Part shown: in pieces, positions 33,027 through 41,579 of the stretch | How positions within the stretch are numbered: position 1 is the stretch's first letter | Layout of the letters: the number at the start of each line of letters is the position of its first letter | Source of the DNA: an uncultured Acidobacteriaceae bacterium | Lineage (GTDB): Bacteria; Acidobacteriota; Terriglobia; Terriglobales; Acidobacteriaceae | Length of the DNA stretch: 59,272 nt | NCBI GenBank assembly: GCA_903911925.1 | Contig: CAIWFH010000194.1 | Coordinates: 1 to 59,272 of the forward strand | Direction: 5' to 3' | The notes under the pieces: model-generated | What the model saw: only the letters and a program-made list of their open reading frames with translations | Databases searched by the model: none | Told to the model about the DNA's origin: nothing | Position numbers and translations under genes: made by a program

Positions 33027-35027
33027 ATGATCGCAATGCGTGGAAAGATGAGCGTGTTACTGCTGCCAGGCTTGTTGGCCTGCGCTCTTGTTTTGGTGGC
33101 TCCTCTATGCGCCCAACGGGCTGACCGGCCCACGCTGGTCATCGCCGGATACGCCATCGACGCGGAAATCGATACCACCTCGCACCATCTGAATGCCAAG
33201 GCCGTGGTCACCTTCACCGCGCCTGAAAACGCAGAAGTCGTCAGCTTTGGCTTCCACCCCGCACTCCGGGTCGACAAGATCACCGACGAGGCCGGCAAGG
33301 TGCTCACCGGCGACCGTTCAGCAGATGGCACTATCCGCGTTACGCCTGTCGCTCCCTTTGTAAAGGGCCAGCCCGTCCACTGGACTTTCGCCTACGAGGG
33401 CACCATCACCGGCAACGAAGACGGACCCGTCGAAGGCCTCAAGCTGGCCGCAATCCAGGAACCCATCACCTACCTGCTCTATGCCTCGCGCTGGTTCCCC
33501 ATGACCGGTTTCATGACCAACCGGTTCACGGCTGAGTTGCACATTCGCGTTCCCCAGGGAATGAAAGTCTTTGCCAGCGGCAGCGTGGGAACCCCAAAGC
33601 CTGTCAAGCTGGCCAGCGGCAAGCCGGGAGACCAATTCGACTTTAACTGGACCAAGCCTGGATTCCCGGGAACCGTCATCGCTGGCCGCTACGTTGAACC
33701 GGCAACCGCCGGCCCCGGCAACGTGAAGGTCTACCTCACCGTCGCCCACCAGTCTGCCGCGAATGAACTGGCCCAGACCGCCGCCAGGGAATTCGACTTC
33801 TTCACCGATAGCTTTGGCGGCCTTGAGACCAACCACGTCAACGTTGTCGAGTTGCCCGACGACACGCTCCCCGCCGCATGGGCTCCGGAACTTGCCGCGA
33901 TCCTAGGCTCGCGCACAGGCGACAAGAGCGGCATCCGCCTGCTGGCCAACACCATGGCGCATCAGTGGTGGGGGGCCCAGGTAAGCCCGCGCACCCTCAA
34001 CGACGCCTGGATCACCAACGGCATGGCCCGCTACGGCGAGCTAATGTTTATCGAGCAGGAAACCGGCAAGGGCGCCATGCGCGCCGCCTTGCAGGACGTA
34101 GCCGCCGGGGCTCTGGCTTACGACACCATTCCCCTGTCCAGCGTCAGCCGCCTCAATCCCTTCTCTCCCGAGTTCCAGTCCATGACGCTGGAGAAAGGCG
34201 CCATGATCTTCCACATGCTGCGCTGGGAGATTGGCGACAAGGCGTTCCTTGAAACCATGAAAGGCGCGCTCAGCCAGTACGCCGGCAATTCCATGCGCAC
34301 CCAGGACTTTGTGAAGGTGGCCGAAGCGCAGAGCCAGCAGCAGTTGACCCCTTTCTTTGCGCAGTGGGTCGATGGCACCGGCGCGCCGGCCTTTACCAAC
34401 AAGTACGCCGTCTATCGGCTCGGCAACAACAAAGGTTTCCGCACCATCGGCGAGATCCAGCAGGATCTCGACCTCTTCCGCATGCCGGTTGAATTGCGCG
34501 TTGACACCGACGGCAAGACCGAGATCCAGAAGGTGGACGTAGTGGGCACCAACTCGCAGTTCGTGGTTGACACCTTCGGCCGGCCGCGGCGCATTGCCGT
34601 GGACCCGGAGAACTGGGTGCTTAAGTCCACCCCCGATTTGCAGGTGCGTATCGCCATCCTCAAGGGGCAGCAGTTAGTGGCCCAGGGCGACCAAGTCGGC
34701 GCGCTGGCCGAGTATCAAAAAGCTCTCGACGCCAATGCGCAGAGTTCGCTGGCCAGCTACCGCATCGGCGAAGTGCTGTTTTCGCAGCGCAACTACCAGG
34801 CCAGCGTCAACGCCTATCGCGACGCCCTGCGCGGCGACGGCGAGCCGCGCTGGACCGAGGTCTGGAGCCACATCCAGCTGGGAAAGATCTTCGACCTGAC
34901 TGGCCAGCGGGACCGCGCCGTCAACGAGTACCGCCTTGCCGTGCAGACCAACGACAACACCCAGGGCGCGGTCAACGAAGCTCGGATGTTACTGCAAAAA
35001 CCCTTTAAACAGCAGGAAAGCGACTAG
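33027..35027 (+). CDS. M1-peptidase-like protein lacking the zinc site, with C-terminal TPR-like repeats
   Basis: A 666-aa exported protein. Signal peptide: MIAMRGKMSVLLLPGLLACA to about LCA. An aminopeptidase-N-like beta domain follows, then a degenerate M1 catalytic domain. Where M1 enzymes have HExxH-x18-E, this protein has N308-T-M-A-H312, QWWG and N331 in ITNGMARYGE, so two of three zinc ligands and the catalytic Glu are gone. The GAMEN exopeptidase motif is also missing. The family scaffold is otherwise kept (KGAMIFHMLRWEIGDKAFL, FFAQWVDGTGAPAF). Residues about 555-660 look like TPR units (GDQVGALAEYQKALDANAQS, then SQRNYQASVNAYRDAL and GQRDRAVNEYRLAV). Likely a non-peptidase binding protein in the periplasm; role unknown. 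GAAGG lies upstream of the ATG. Confidence 0.85.
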   Translation: MIAMRGKMSVLLLPGLLACALVLVAPLCAQRADRPTLVIAGYAIDAEIDTTSHHLNAKAVVTFTAPENAEVVSFGFHPALRVDKITDEAGKVLTGDRSADGTIRVTPVAPFVKGQPVHWTFAYEGTITGNEDGPVEGLKLAAIQEPITYLLYASRWFPMTGFMTNRFTAELHIRVPQGMKVFASGSVGTPKPVKLASGKPGDQFDFNWTKPGFPGTVIAGRYVEPATAGPGNVKVYLTVAHQSAANELAQTAAREFDFFTDSFGGLETNHVNVVELPDDTLPAAWAPELAAILGSRTGDKSGIRLLANTMAHQWWGAQVSPRTLNDAWITNGMARYGELMFIEQETGKGAMRAALQDVAAGALAYDTIPLSSVSRLNPFSPEFQSMTLEKGAMIFHMLRWEIGDKAFLETMKGALSQYAGNSMRTQDFVKVAEAQSQQQLTPFFAQWVDGTGAPAFTNKYAVYRLGNNKGFRTIGEIQQDLDLFRMPVELRVDTDGKTEIQKVDVVGTNSQFVVDTFGRPRRIAVDPENWVLKSTPDLQVRIAILKGQQLVAQGDQVGALAEYQKALDANAQSSLASYRIGEVLFSQRNYQASVNAYRDALRGDGEPRWTEVWSHIQLGKIFDLTGQRDRAVNEYRLAVQTNDNTQGAVNEARMLLQKPFKQQESD

Positions 35028-35055
35028 GCAGCATCCCGACGTTCGCAGAACGCTC

Positions 35056-35096
35056 CGTGCCCCATCCTTTCGCGTTTTTCCTGGCGAAAGGGTGGG
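35056..35096 (+). repeat. GTGCCCC-box hairpin repeat, copy C
   Basis: CCCATCCTTTCGC (35061-35073) pairs with GCGAAAGGGTGGG (35084-35096), 13 bp with one T-G pair, after a CCGTGCC head. It lies 29 bases after the M1-like stop. Probable terminator. Confidence 0.6.
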
Positions 35097-35269
35097 AAAC
35101 CACAGCAGCCAATTGACCCTATATGTGAGGTCCAGCGGTTTACATTGCGAGCTTGCTTTGGACAATTAAATCCTTCCCAAATTGAGACTCCTCCTCATTC
35201 GCCACAACCCCGGATTCGTCTCGACAGTTCGTCCTTGTTCCCCAGTTCTGCGCGCGTCAGCATCGAAGC

Positions 35270-38200
35270 ATGGCTATCTTCAGCACCTTATGCCGGCTGC
35301 TGTTGTTCATCGGTCTCAGCTTCGCATTGGCGACAGCCCTGGCGGCCCCACTGGGCCCCACGGTGAGTCTGCCAGTGCCACCTGCAACTCCCCGTATCAG
35401 CGGTAATGTCGACGACTCCAGACGAGTACCGCTCCACGGCATCCGGCATTCGCCGGCAGATGCTGCATCCGACCAGGGCGCCGTCGAAGACTCTCTCCCG
35501 GCCGGCCGCATGCTGTTGCTGCTCTCCCGTTCTTCCCAGCAAGAGTCTGCGCTCCATGACTATATTCAGGCCGCGCATACGCCTGGAAATCCCTCATTCC
35601 ACAAGTGGCTGCGCCCGGAGGAGTTTGGCCGCCTCTACGGCCCCGCGGATTCCGACCTGGCCGCGATTACTGCATGGCTGCAAGCGCACGGGTTGACCGT
35701 CGACAAGGTCCACGCCGGGCGCGGAGCCATCGAGTTTTCCGGCACAGCGAGTCAGTTCCACAAAACATTCCAGACAGAGATTCACCGCTACCAAACCAAC
35801 GGCGAAGCGCACCTGGCCGCCGCCACGGAGCCCTCCGTGCCTGCCGCCTTGGCGCCTGTCATCGCCGGCCTGGCTTCCTTCGGCAGCTTCCATCCCCGGT
35901 CGCACTTGAAGGTGATGGGCAGCGCCGCCTTCAATCCCAGGACTCACGCTGTCGCTCCCCAGTGGACCTATCCGGCAATTGGCGGGGTCAGTTACGCATT
36001 GGCGCCCGGCGACTTTGCGGCCCAATACGATATTCAGCCCGTCTACGCATCCGGCGTAACTGGGGCGGGCCAGTCGATTGCCATCGTCAGCGCCTCAAAC
36101 GTTGACCTCAGCCTGGTGCAGGCGTACCAGTCGCTCTTTGGGCTTTCCGCAAACCTTCCCGCAGTCATTGTGGACGGCACTGACCCCGGCCAGACCAGCA
36201 ACGCCGTCGAGGCCTATCTTGACATCGAACTCGCCGCTTCCGTGGCTCCCGGCGCAAAAGTGCTTCTGTACACTTCAGGCGGTACTGCATTGACTGATGG
36301 CCTGACGCTGGCCGCAGTACGCGCGGTTGAGGACGATCAGGCCGGCGTCATCAGCGTCAGCTATGGCGAGTGCGAAGCAGAACTGGGCCAAAGCGGCAAC
36401 GCCTTCTGGAGCGCGCTTTGGGAGCAGGCAGCCGCGCAGGGGCAAACCGTGTTTGTCTCCGCGGGAGATGGCGGCTCGGCCGGCTGCGACGACTTCGACG
36501 CCCAGGCGGAAGCCTACGCCGGATTGCAGGTCAACGGCATCGCCTCAACGCCTTACAACGTGGCAGTAGGCGGAACAGATTTCTTCTACAGCCAATACGC
36601 GGGCGGCTCCCTGGCCATCGCTTCGCAGTTGAGCGGTTATTGGTCTGCGTCCACAGCCACCCCTTCGGTCTCGCTCAAGCACTCCGTTCCCGAGCAGGCC
36701 TGGAACGACTACTTCGGCTTCAACCTGGTTGACGGCGGCAATCCTGACAACCTGGGCAGCGAGACCATAGTGGCCGGCGGCGGCGCCAGCAGCGCGGCCC
36801 TCTATCCGGCCGCAGGCGCAACGGGTTACCCCAAACCAACATGGCAGCAGGCAACCGGAGTCCCAGGTGACCGAGTTCGCGACCTTCCCGACCTTTCCCT
36901 GTTTGCCGCCAATGGCTACAACTCGAGCTTTTATCCCATCTGCGCCAATCCCGGCGATTGCGCCAATTCGACTTCAGGCAGCGCAGTGATCATCACCGCC
37001 GTCGGCGGCACCAGCGCCGCGGCCCCGGCGATGGCCGCCATTCAGGCACTCGTGAACCAGAGCGCCGGCAGTTGGTCCGGTCAGGCGAACTTCCTCTACT
37101 ACCCTCTGGCCGCCAAGCAGCCGGGCGTTTTTCGCGATGTGCAAACCGGCAGCAACCAAGTGCTCTGCTACCAGGGAACAGCCAACTGCGTGACCGGCGC
37201 GGCCGGAACTGCCGCCAGCGGATTCACGGTCGAAAGCGGCTATTTTGCGGGCGCCGGCTACGATCTGGCCACCGGCCTGGGCTCGGTGGATGTCGCCAAT
37301 CTCATCAAGTATTGGAAATCGGTGACGTTCAAGCCCTCCACCACCACCTTCAGCGTGAGCCCGGCCACCCTGGTTCACGGAAAAGCTGCCACCATTATCT
37401 GCACTGTTTCTCCTGCCTCCGGCAGCGGAACCCCAACCGGCTCCATGGCCCTCACCGGAGCTGACGCTCTCCCCGCCTCAACCGGTATCGGCGACTTTTC
37501 TTTGACCGCCGGCAGCGTCTACGCCACGGTAAACAATCTGTCCGGAGGGACCTACCTGCTTACCGCCGCTTACAGCGGAGACGCCAACTATGCTCCCAGC
37601 AAGTCAGCTCCGGTAACCGTCACCGTGACCCCGGAGACTGACACGTTGTCTGCCACCGGATGGGCCTGGAATCCCTACGACTTGTACCTCTACCCGCTCT
37701 CGACCGGTATCACGCTCCCTTATGGGGCGCAGATCTTTTTGGATGCCCAGACCTTGAGCACCAACGCCATCCTGCCGAACCAACCCACTCCGGCAACCGG
37801 AACCGTGACTTTTACCGACAAGCTCGGCAGCGTCTCCACCGCTTCAGTGCAGCCGCTGAATGCAGCCGGGATGGCCGAGTGGTCAACCGGGGTCTTTGCT
37901 CCTGGCAGCCACACCGTCAGCGAAGCCTACTCCGGCGACCCCAGCTACTCGGCCTCTACCCTGAGCGGAGCGGCCACATTCACAGTCATTCCCGGCAGCA
38001 CCAGCCTCTCGGTTATGCCGCTGGTTAAGACAGTTGCCGGCGGCGGCAGCGTAGCCGTTGACGTGCAGCTCGGCACCGGCTATCTGCCTCTCTATGGAAA
38101 GCTGCCTACCGGCAGCGTGACGGTAACCCTCGGCGGCAAATCAACCACTACCGCCTTGCAGGCATTTGGCCCTGCAGGAAACGCAAGTCTCGAAGCGGTG

Positions 38201-39706
38201 GTCACCTTCAACAACGTGGCCGCCGGCATTTTGCCTGTCACCGCCTCCTACCCGGGCGACGCCAACTGGCAGGCAAGCACGGCCAACGGCGGCACGGTGA
38301 TTGCCCTTTCAGGCAAGCTAACGCCCACCGTAGCCCTGGCAGCGACGCCGTCCGCCCCAACCCTGGCTCAGACCGTCACGCTGACCGCCACCGTCACCGG
38401 CCCTTCCGGCAAGCCCTCCCCCACCGGCACAATCATCTTCCTCAGCGATGACCAGACCCTCAACTACGCCGCCAGCCTGTCCGCAGGCAAGGCCTCGGTC
38501 GCCGTGCCCGCATCTTCCGCTGCCAACGGCGTCAACATCTTCTCAGCCCTCTACCAGGGAGATGCCAACTACACCCCAGGCGCCTCGAACGCCGTCAACA
38601 TCACGGTTTCCAGGGGAGATTTTTCGCTCTCCACGCTTGCACCCCAGGTCGCCATTATCCCCGGCAAGTCCGGCACGGCAACCCTCGCTCTCGCGCCCAT
38701 CAACGGATTCAGCGGTACAGTGACGCTCACAGAAAGCGCTCCGAGTGGAATAACCGCAACGCCGTCATCCGCCTCGCCCGTGGTCAGCGCCGGCACTAGC
38801 GACGTAATTACCCTCACCGTCTCACCCAACGTCGCTCCCGGAGCCTACCCAGTCCTCATTACCGCTACCGGCGGCGGACACGTGCACACTGCCCAGGTTC
38901 TGGTCGTAGTCCAGGCAGCCGCGCCGCCGGTCTTCTCGCCTGCCTCTGGAACGTACACCGTTGGGCAACAGGTAGCCATTACCGACACAACGCCCGGAGC
39001 CGTCATTTACTACACCTCCAACGGATCCGCCCCAACCTCCGCCTCAACCCAGTACACCACCGCCATCCCGGTCCCCACGACGGCTACGCTCAAAGCCATT
39101 GCCGTGGTCGGCAGCGGACTCCCAAGCAACGTAGCTTCAGCCACTTACACCATTACACCGCCTGCGGCCATCCCCTCCATCGCCCCTGCGCCGGGAACCT
39201 ACGCTTCCGCCCAATCGATCACCATCACCGACACGACACCCGGCGCGATCATCTACTACACCACCAACGGGTCCGCGCCAACTGCAGCATCCACCAAGTA
39301 CACGGGCGCCATTTCAGTCACTGCAAGTGAGACCATCCAGGCGGCCGCCACGGCTCCCGGCTACTCGCTCTCTGCAGTGGCAACGGCAGCTTACGCAATC
39401 CAAAAAGTCACGGCCAGCCCCAAAATCTCGCCGGCTGCGGGAACTTACACAGCAGCGCAAACTGTGACCATCACCGACGGCACTGCGGGTGCCGTCATCT
39501 ACTACACCACCAACGGATCCACGCCAACCACGAATTCCGCCAAATACACCGCGGCCCTCAAGGTTTCAACCAGCCAGACCATTTCCGCCTTTGCCATCGC
39601 CGCCGGCTATGCGCCGTCGCCGATAGCCTCCGCGACTTACACGCTTCCAGCCAAAGCAGTAAGACCAGGTGCGAACCCAGGGCTTACTCCAATCGGGCTG
39701 CAGTGA
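35270..39706 (+). CDS. Sedolisin/kumamolisin-family (S53) serine peptidase with Ig-like and chitobiase-C-like tail
   Basis: A 1478-aa secreted pro-enzyme. Signal peptide: residues 1-26 (RLLLFIGLSFALATALAA). Residues about 85-215 are the pro-kumamolisin activation domain (NPSFHKWLRPEEFGRLYGP, FSGTASQFHKTFQTEIH). The peptidase core has all catalytic residues: E-A-Y-L-D near 313 (Glu and Asp of the triad), SAGDGG near 397 (oxyanion Asp) and GGTSAAAP near 580 (Ser). The calcium-site region GYDLATGLGSVDVANLI closes the domain. Residues about 685-1220 are Ig-like modules, and three chitobiase-C-like modules (IYYTTNGSAPT type) end the protein. S53 enzymes are usually acid-active. The ribosome binding site is weak (GAAGC). 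It shares its tail modules with the two giant proteins at the start of the window. Confidence 0.93.
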   Translation: MAIFSTLCRLLLFIGLSFALATALAAPLGPTVSLPVPPATPRISGNVDDSRRVPLHGIRHSPADAASDQGAVEDSLPAGRMLLLLSRSSQQESALHDYIQAAHTPGNPSFHKWLRPEEFGRLYGPADSDLAAITAWLQAHGLTVDKVHAGRGAIEFSGTASQFHKTFQTEIHRYQTNGEAHLAAATEPSVPAALAPVIAGLASFGSFHPRSHLKVMGSAAFNPRTHAVAPQWTYPAIGGVSYALAPGDFAAQYDIQPVYASGVTGAGQSIAIVSASNVDLSLVQAYQSLFGLSANLPAVIVDGTDPGQTSNAVEAYLDIELAASVAPGAKVLLYTSGGTALTDGLTLAAVRAVEDDQAGVISVSYGECEAELGQSGNAFWSALWEQAAAQGQTVFVSAGDGGSAGCDDFDAQAEAYAGLQVNGIASTPYNVAVGGTDFFYSQYAGGSLAIASQLSGYWSASTATPSVSLKHSVPEQAWNDYFGFNLVDGGNPDNLGSETIVAGGGASSAALYPAAGATGYPKPTWQQATGVPGDRVRDLPDLSLFAANGYNSSFYPICANPGDCANSTSGSAVIITAVGGTSAAAPAMAAIQALVNQSAGSWSGQANFLYYPLAAKQPGVFRDVQTGSNQVLCYQGTANCVTGAAGTAASGFTVESGYFAGAGYDLATGLGSVDVANLIKYWKSVTFKPSTTTFSVSPATLVHGKAATIICTVSPASGSGTPTGSMALTGADALPASTGIGDFSLTAGSVYATVNNLSGGTYLLTAAYSGDANYAPSKSAPVTVTVTPETDTLSATGWAWNPYDLYLYPLSTGITLPYGAQIFLDAQTLSTNAILPNQPTPATGTVTFTDKLGSVSTASVQPLNAAGMAEWSTGVFAPGSHTVSEAYSGDPSYSASTLSGAATFTVIPGSTSLSVMPLVKTVAGGGSVAVDVQLGTGYLPLYGKLPTGSVTVTLGGKSTTTALQAFGPAGNASLEAVVTFNNVAAGILPVTASYPGDANWQASTANGGTVIALSGKLTPTVALAATPSAPTLAQTVTLTATVTGPSGKPSPTGTIIFLSDDQTLNYAASLSAGKASVAVPASSAANGVNIFSALYQGDANYTPGASNAVNITVSRGDFSLSTLAPQVAIIPGKSGTATLALAPINGFSGTVTLTESAPSGITATPSSASPVVSAGTSDVITLTVSPNVAPGAYPVLITATGGGHVHTAQVLVVVQAAAPPVFSPASGTYTVGQQVAITDTTPGAVIYYTSNGSAPTSASTQYTTAIPVPTTATLKAIAVVGSGLPSNVASATYTITPPAAIPSIAPAPGTYASAQSITITDTTPGAIIYYTTNGSAPTAASTKYTGAISVTASETIQAAATAPGYSLSAVATAAYAIQKVTASPKISPAAGTYTAAQTVTITDGTAGAVIYYTTNGSTPTTNSAKYTAALKVSTSQTISAFAIAAGYAPSPIASATYTLPAKAVRPGANPGLTPIGLQ

Positions 39707-39725
39707 AACCCTGAACCAAAAACAA

Positions 39726-39747
39726 CGGCCAGCCCGAGGGCTGGCCG
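39726..39747. terminator. Bidirectional terminator between S53 gene and rlpA
   Basis: A perfect 10-bp stem, CGGCCAGCCC with GGGCTGGCCG, closed by a GA loop, between two convergent stops. AACAA lies before it and CTTGTT after it. Probably serves both genes. Confidence 0.75.
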
Positions 39748-39773
39748 CTGCTTGTTCCATTGATAAGAATGAC

Positions 39774-40310
39774 TTACTTCTTATGATGAAGGTCGCCCAT
39801 AGAAATAACTTCCAGTTCAACCGGAGCGACTCCGGGCTTGGTCATTGAGAGTTTCATGGCCGCAGCATACGAAACGTCGATAACACGGTTTGCGTAGAGA
39901 TAGCCGCGGTCGGTAATGCGCACGTCCACCGTCCGCAGGTTCCTCATGTTCTTGACTCGCACAATGGTGCCGAACGGCAGGGTGGGATGGCATGCCGTCA
40001 TCTCATTCATGTTGTACCGCGCGCCACTGGCCGTCTTGCGGCCGTTGAAGACGCCACCGTACCATGAGGCGAATCCGTGAAGCATATCGGTAGTCTTCTT
40101 TGGCGCAAGCGAAGCCGGAGTAACGCTCGCAAGCGGAGCCACAGGGGGCGCGGTTGCCGCCGGCCGGGGTAGGAGTGCATTCGCCTGCACGGTCCGCGCG
40201 AAAAGCATCACTGCCAGCGCGGCCAATGCAACGGATGAAACTCCCGCCGCCAGCAAAATTCGCAGCGGAGTCTTCGGGCTTATGTTGCTCGAATATCGTC
40301 GTTTTTCCAT
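39774..40310 (-). CDS. rlpA: RlpA-like septal/peptidoglycan lytic transglycosylase
   Basis: A 178-aa protein with one N-terminal membrane anchor or uncleaved signal (ILLAAGVSSVALAALAVMLF, residues about 18-37), a Pro/Ala-rich linker, and a C-terminal double-psi beta-barrel of the RlpA type: GFASWYGGVFNGRKTASG, FGTIVRVKNMRNLRTVDVRI and TDRGYLYANRVIDVSYAAA. Family members cut peptidoglycan strands that lack stem peptides, or bind them. It lacks the SPOR domain found in E. coli RlpA. It is convergent with the S53 gene; the lysozyme gene lies to the right on the other strand. Confidence 0.88.
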   Translation of the reverse strand: MEKRRYSSNISPKTPLRILLAAGVSSVALAALAVMLFARTVQANALLPRPAATAPPVAPLASVTPASLAPKKTTDMLHGFASWYGGVFNGRKTASGARYNMNEMTACHPTLPFGTIVRVKNMRNLRTVDVRITDRGYLYANRVIDVSYAAAMKLSMTKPGVAPVELEVISMGDLHHKK

Positions 40311-40676
40311 CTACCTATTTTACTAAATCGGCACTAATTAAGTTGATCATTAGCAAGAAATGCACGAGTTATTCTGTTCAAAAGATGGCACTTCCATGAC
40401 GAGTCTCGATAAGTCGCTCATCTTATAAGACTTACGTTTTGCACCAGAAACAGTGCAAAAATAAATTCTTCCCCATTGAAATATTTTCGGGCCTTCGGGT
40501 CCGGTAAATTCACATTGCGAGACGAATAAACAGCGAATCTGAACCTCGATCCAACCGGCCCTATCCCCGCGAGCGACCTCCATTTCTCCACTCAAACTGC
40601 ATTTGCAGATTAATTCCCACTTCCTGCTAGCGTGAAATTGACTGCCCCCGAGGGCAAGTGCTGAAAGGAAATCTCC
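40311..40676. other. Gene-free interval upstream of rlpA and lysozyme genes
   Basis: 366 AT-rich bases between two divergent starts. It holds a stem TTTTGCAC/GTGCAAAA (40437-40444 with 40453-40460) and a UUCG-tetraloop hairpin CGGGCC-TTCG-GGTCCG (40488-40503). A minus-strand frame runs through most of it, but its product resembles no family. These hairpins could belong to leader RNAs; nothing further can be supported. Confidence 0.5.
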
Positions 40677-41135
40677 ATGCAACTAAGCGCGGCAGGACTC
40701 GATTTGCTCAAAAGGTCTGAGGGTTTTCGCAGCCGCATCTACTTGGATGTGGCCGGCTTTCCCACCGTTGGCTATGGCCACCGGTTGCTGCATCCGGAGT
40801 CGTTCCCCAACGGCGTCACCGAAGAGCAAGCCGCGGAAATTCTTATCAGCGACGTGCGCGACGCAGAGCAGGCTGTTGAGCGGCTCGTCAAAGTCCCGCT
40901 TACGCAAGGCCAGTTCGATGCGCTGGTAGATTTCTGTTTCAACCTCGGCCAGGGGAAGCTGGCCGGGGCTACCCTGTTGCACGAACTGAACGCGGGACAG
41001 TACGAAGCTGCCGCCCGGCAGTTGCTGCGCTGGGACCACGCAGGTTCACAGGAGTGCCCGGCCCTCAAAGCCCGCCGCGAAGCCGAGTTCGAGTTCTTTG
41101 CCGGCTGCCCGGCGCAGGCTGAAAAAGCCGCTTAA
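40677..41135 (+). CDS. GH24 phage-type lysozyme (muramidase)
   Basis: A 152-aa endolysin-like enzyme that cleaves the MurNAc-GlcNAc bond of peptidoglycan. The T4-type catalytic arrangement E-8-D-5-T is exact: Glu15 in SEGFR, Asp24 in YLDVAG and Thr30 in FPTVGYGH. The later segment QFDALVDFCFNLGQGKLAGATLL is the family's helical motif. No signal peptide or SAR-type membrane segment is visible, so export would need a holin or other route. AAAGGAA lies seven bases before the ATG. No other phage genes adjoin it, so it is either a domesticated single gene or a prophage relic; the PF04020 membrane protein at 42649 is in a family whose name includes holin but is chromosomal in many bacteria. Confidence 0.92.
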   Translation: MQLSAAGLDLLKRSEGFRSRIYLDVAGFPTVGYGHRLLHPESFPNGVTEEQAAEILISDVRDAEQAVERLVKVPLTQGQFDALVDFCFNLGQGKLAGATLLHELNAGQYEAAARQLLRWDHAGSQECPALKARREAEFEFFAGCPAQAEKAA

Positions 41136-41138
41136 ACC

Positions 41139-41243
41139 GGTTCCAGAATTGTTGTACCCCGAAACCGGAACTGCCAGTGCCATTTTCCCTCAAGAAAATG
41201 GCATCTTTCACCGCTCTCAAAAGGGCGCATGAATTCTGGAACC
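41139..41243. repeat. Nested inverted repeats after the lysozyme gene
   Basis: Outer arms GGTTCCAGAATT (41139-41150) and AATTCTGGAACC (41232-41243) are perfect. Inside them GCCATTTTC (41179-41187) pairs with GAAAATGGC (41194-41202). The inner hairpin could terminate the lysozyme transcript. The outer 12-bp arms, 105 bases apart end to end, look like the ends of a small palindromic element. Confidence 0.6.
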
Positions 41244-41246
41244 GCT

Positions 41247-41531
41247 CTAAATCTCCCGGCGCAAAGGTTCGCCAATCTCCTCCACCTCAAGTCCTTCCTC
41301 CGGCTTCAGGTAGCTTTTGCGGCGAAACCAGTCGTCCATGGCGGTGTGCAGCCGTTCAATCGGTACCCGCCATCCTGCCTCAAGCAGCCCGTCGCCGGCC
41401 GGCAGCAGGTTGTCGAAGACCGCGTCGTTGGTAAAGTTGCGCATGGCAAAGTTGTCGATCCAGTGGATGGGGCACGGGTGGTATTCGCCTGCGGAATCGA
41501 TTCGCCGGATGGAGAGCCTGCGCACGTACAT
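41247..41531 (-). CDS. Small hypothetical protein
   Basis: A 94-aa frame with a natural-looking composition (IDSAGEYHPCPIHWIDNFAM, then LLPAGDGLLEAGWRVPIERL and DDWFRRKSYLKPEEG). I do not recognise it. No signal peptide or membrane segment. The ribosome binding site before ATG 41531 is poor. It lies between the nested repeats and the secreted unknown gene on the same strand, from which it is separated by 48 bases. Confidence 0.45.
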   Translation of the reverse strand: MYVRRLSIRRIDSAGEYHPCPIHWIDNFAMRNFTNDAVFDNLLPAGDGLLEAGWRVPIERLHTAMDDWFRRKSYLKPEEGLEVEEIGEPLRREI

Positions 41532-41579
41532 TCATTCAATGTAATGGACTGAAGCCCAACTGGCGCCGATCCGCGACTA

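Noticed and set aside
40350..40682. Minus-strand frame of 110 codons between rlpA and the lysozyme gene
   Set aside because: No recognisable family, no ribosome binding site, start overlaps the lysozyme start; treated as part of a gene-free interval, though not fully excluded.
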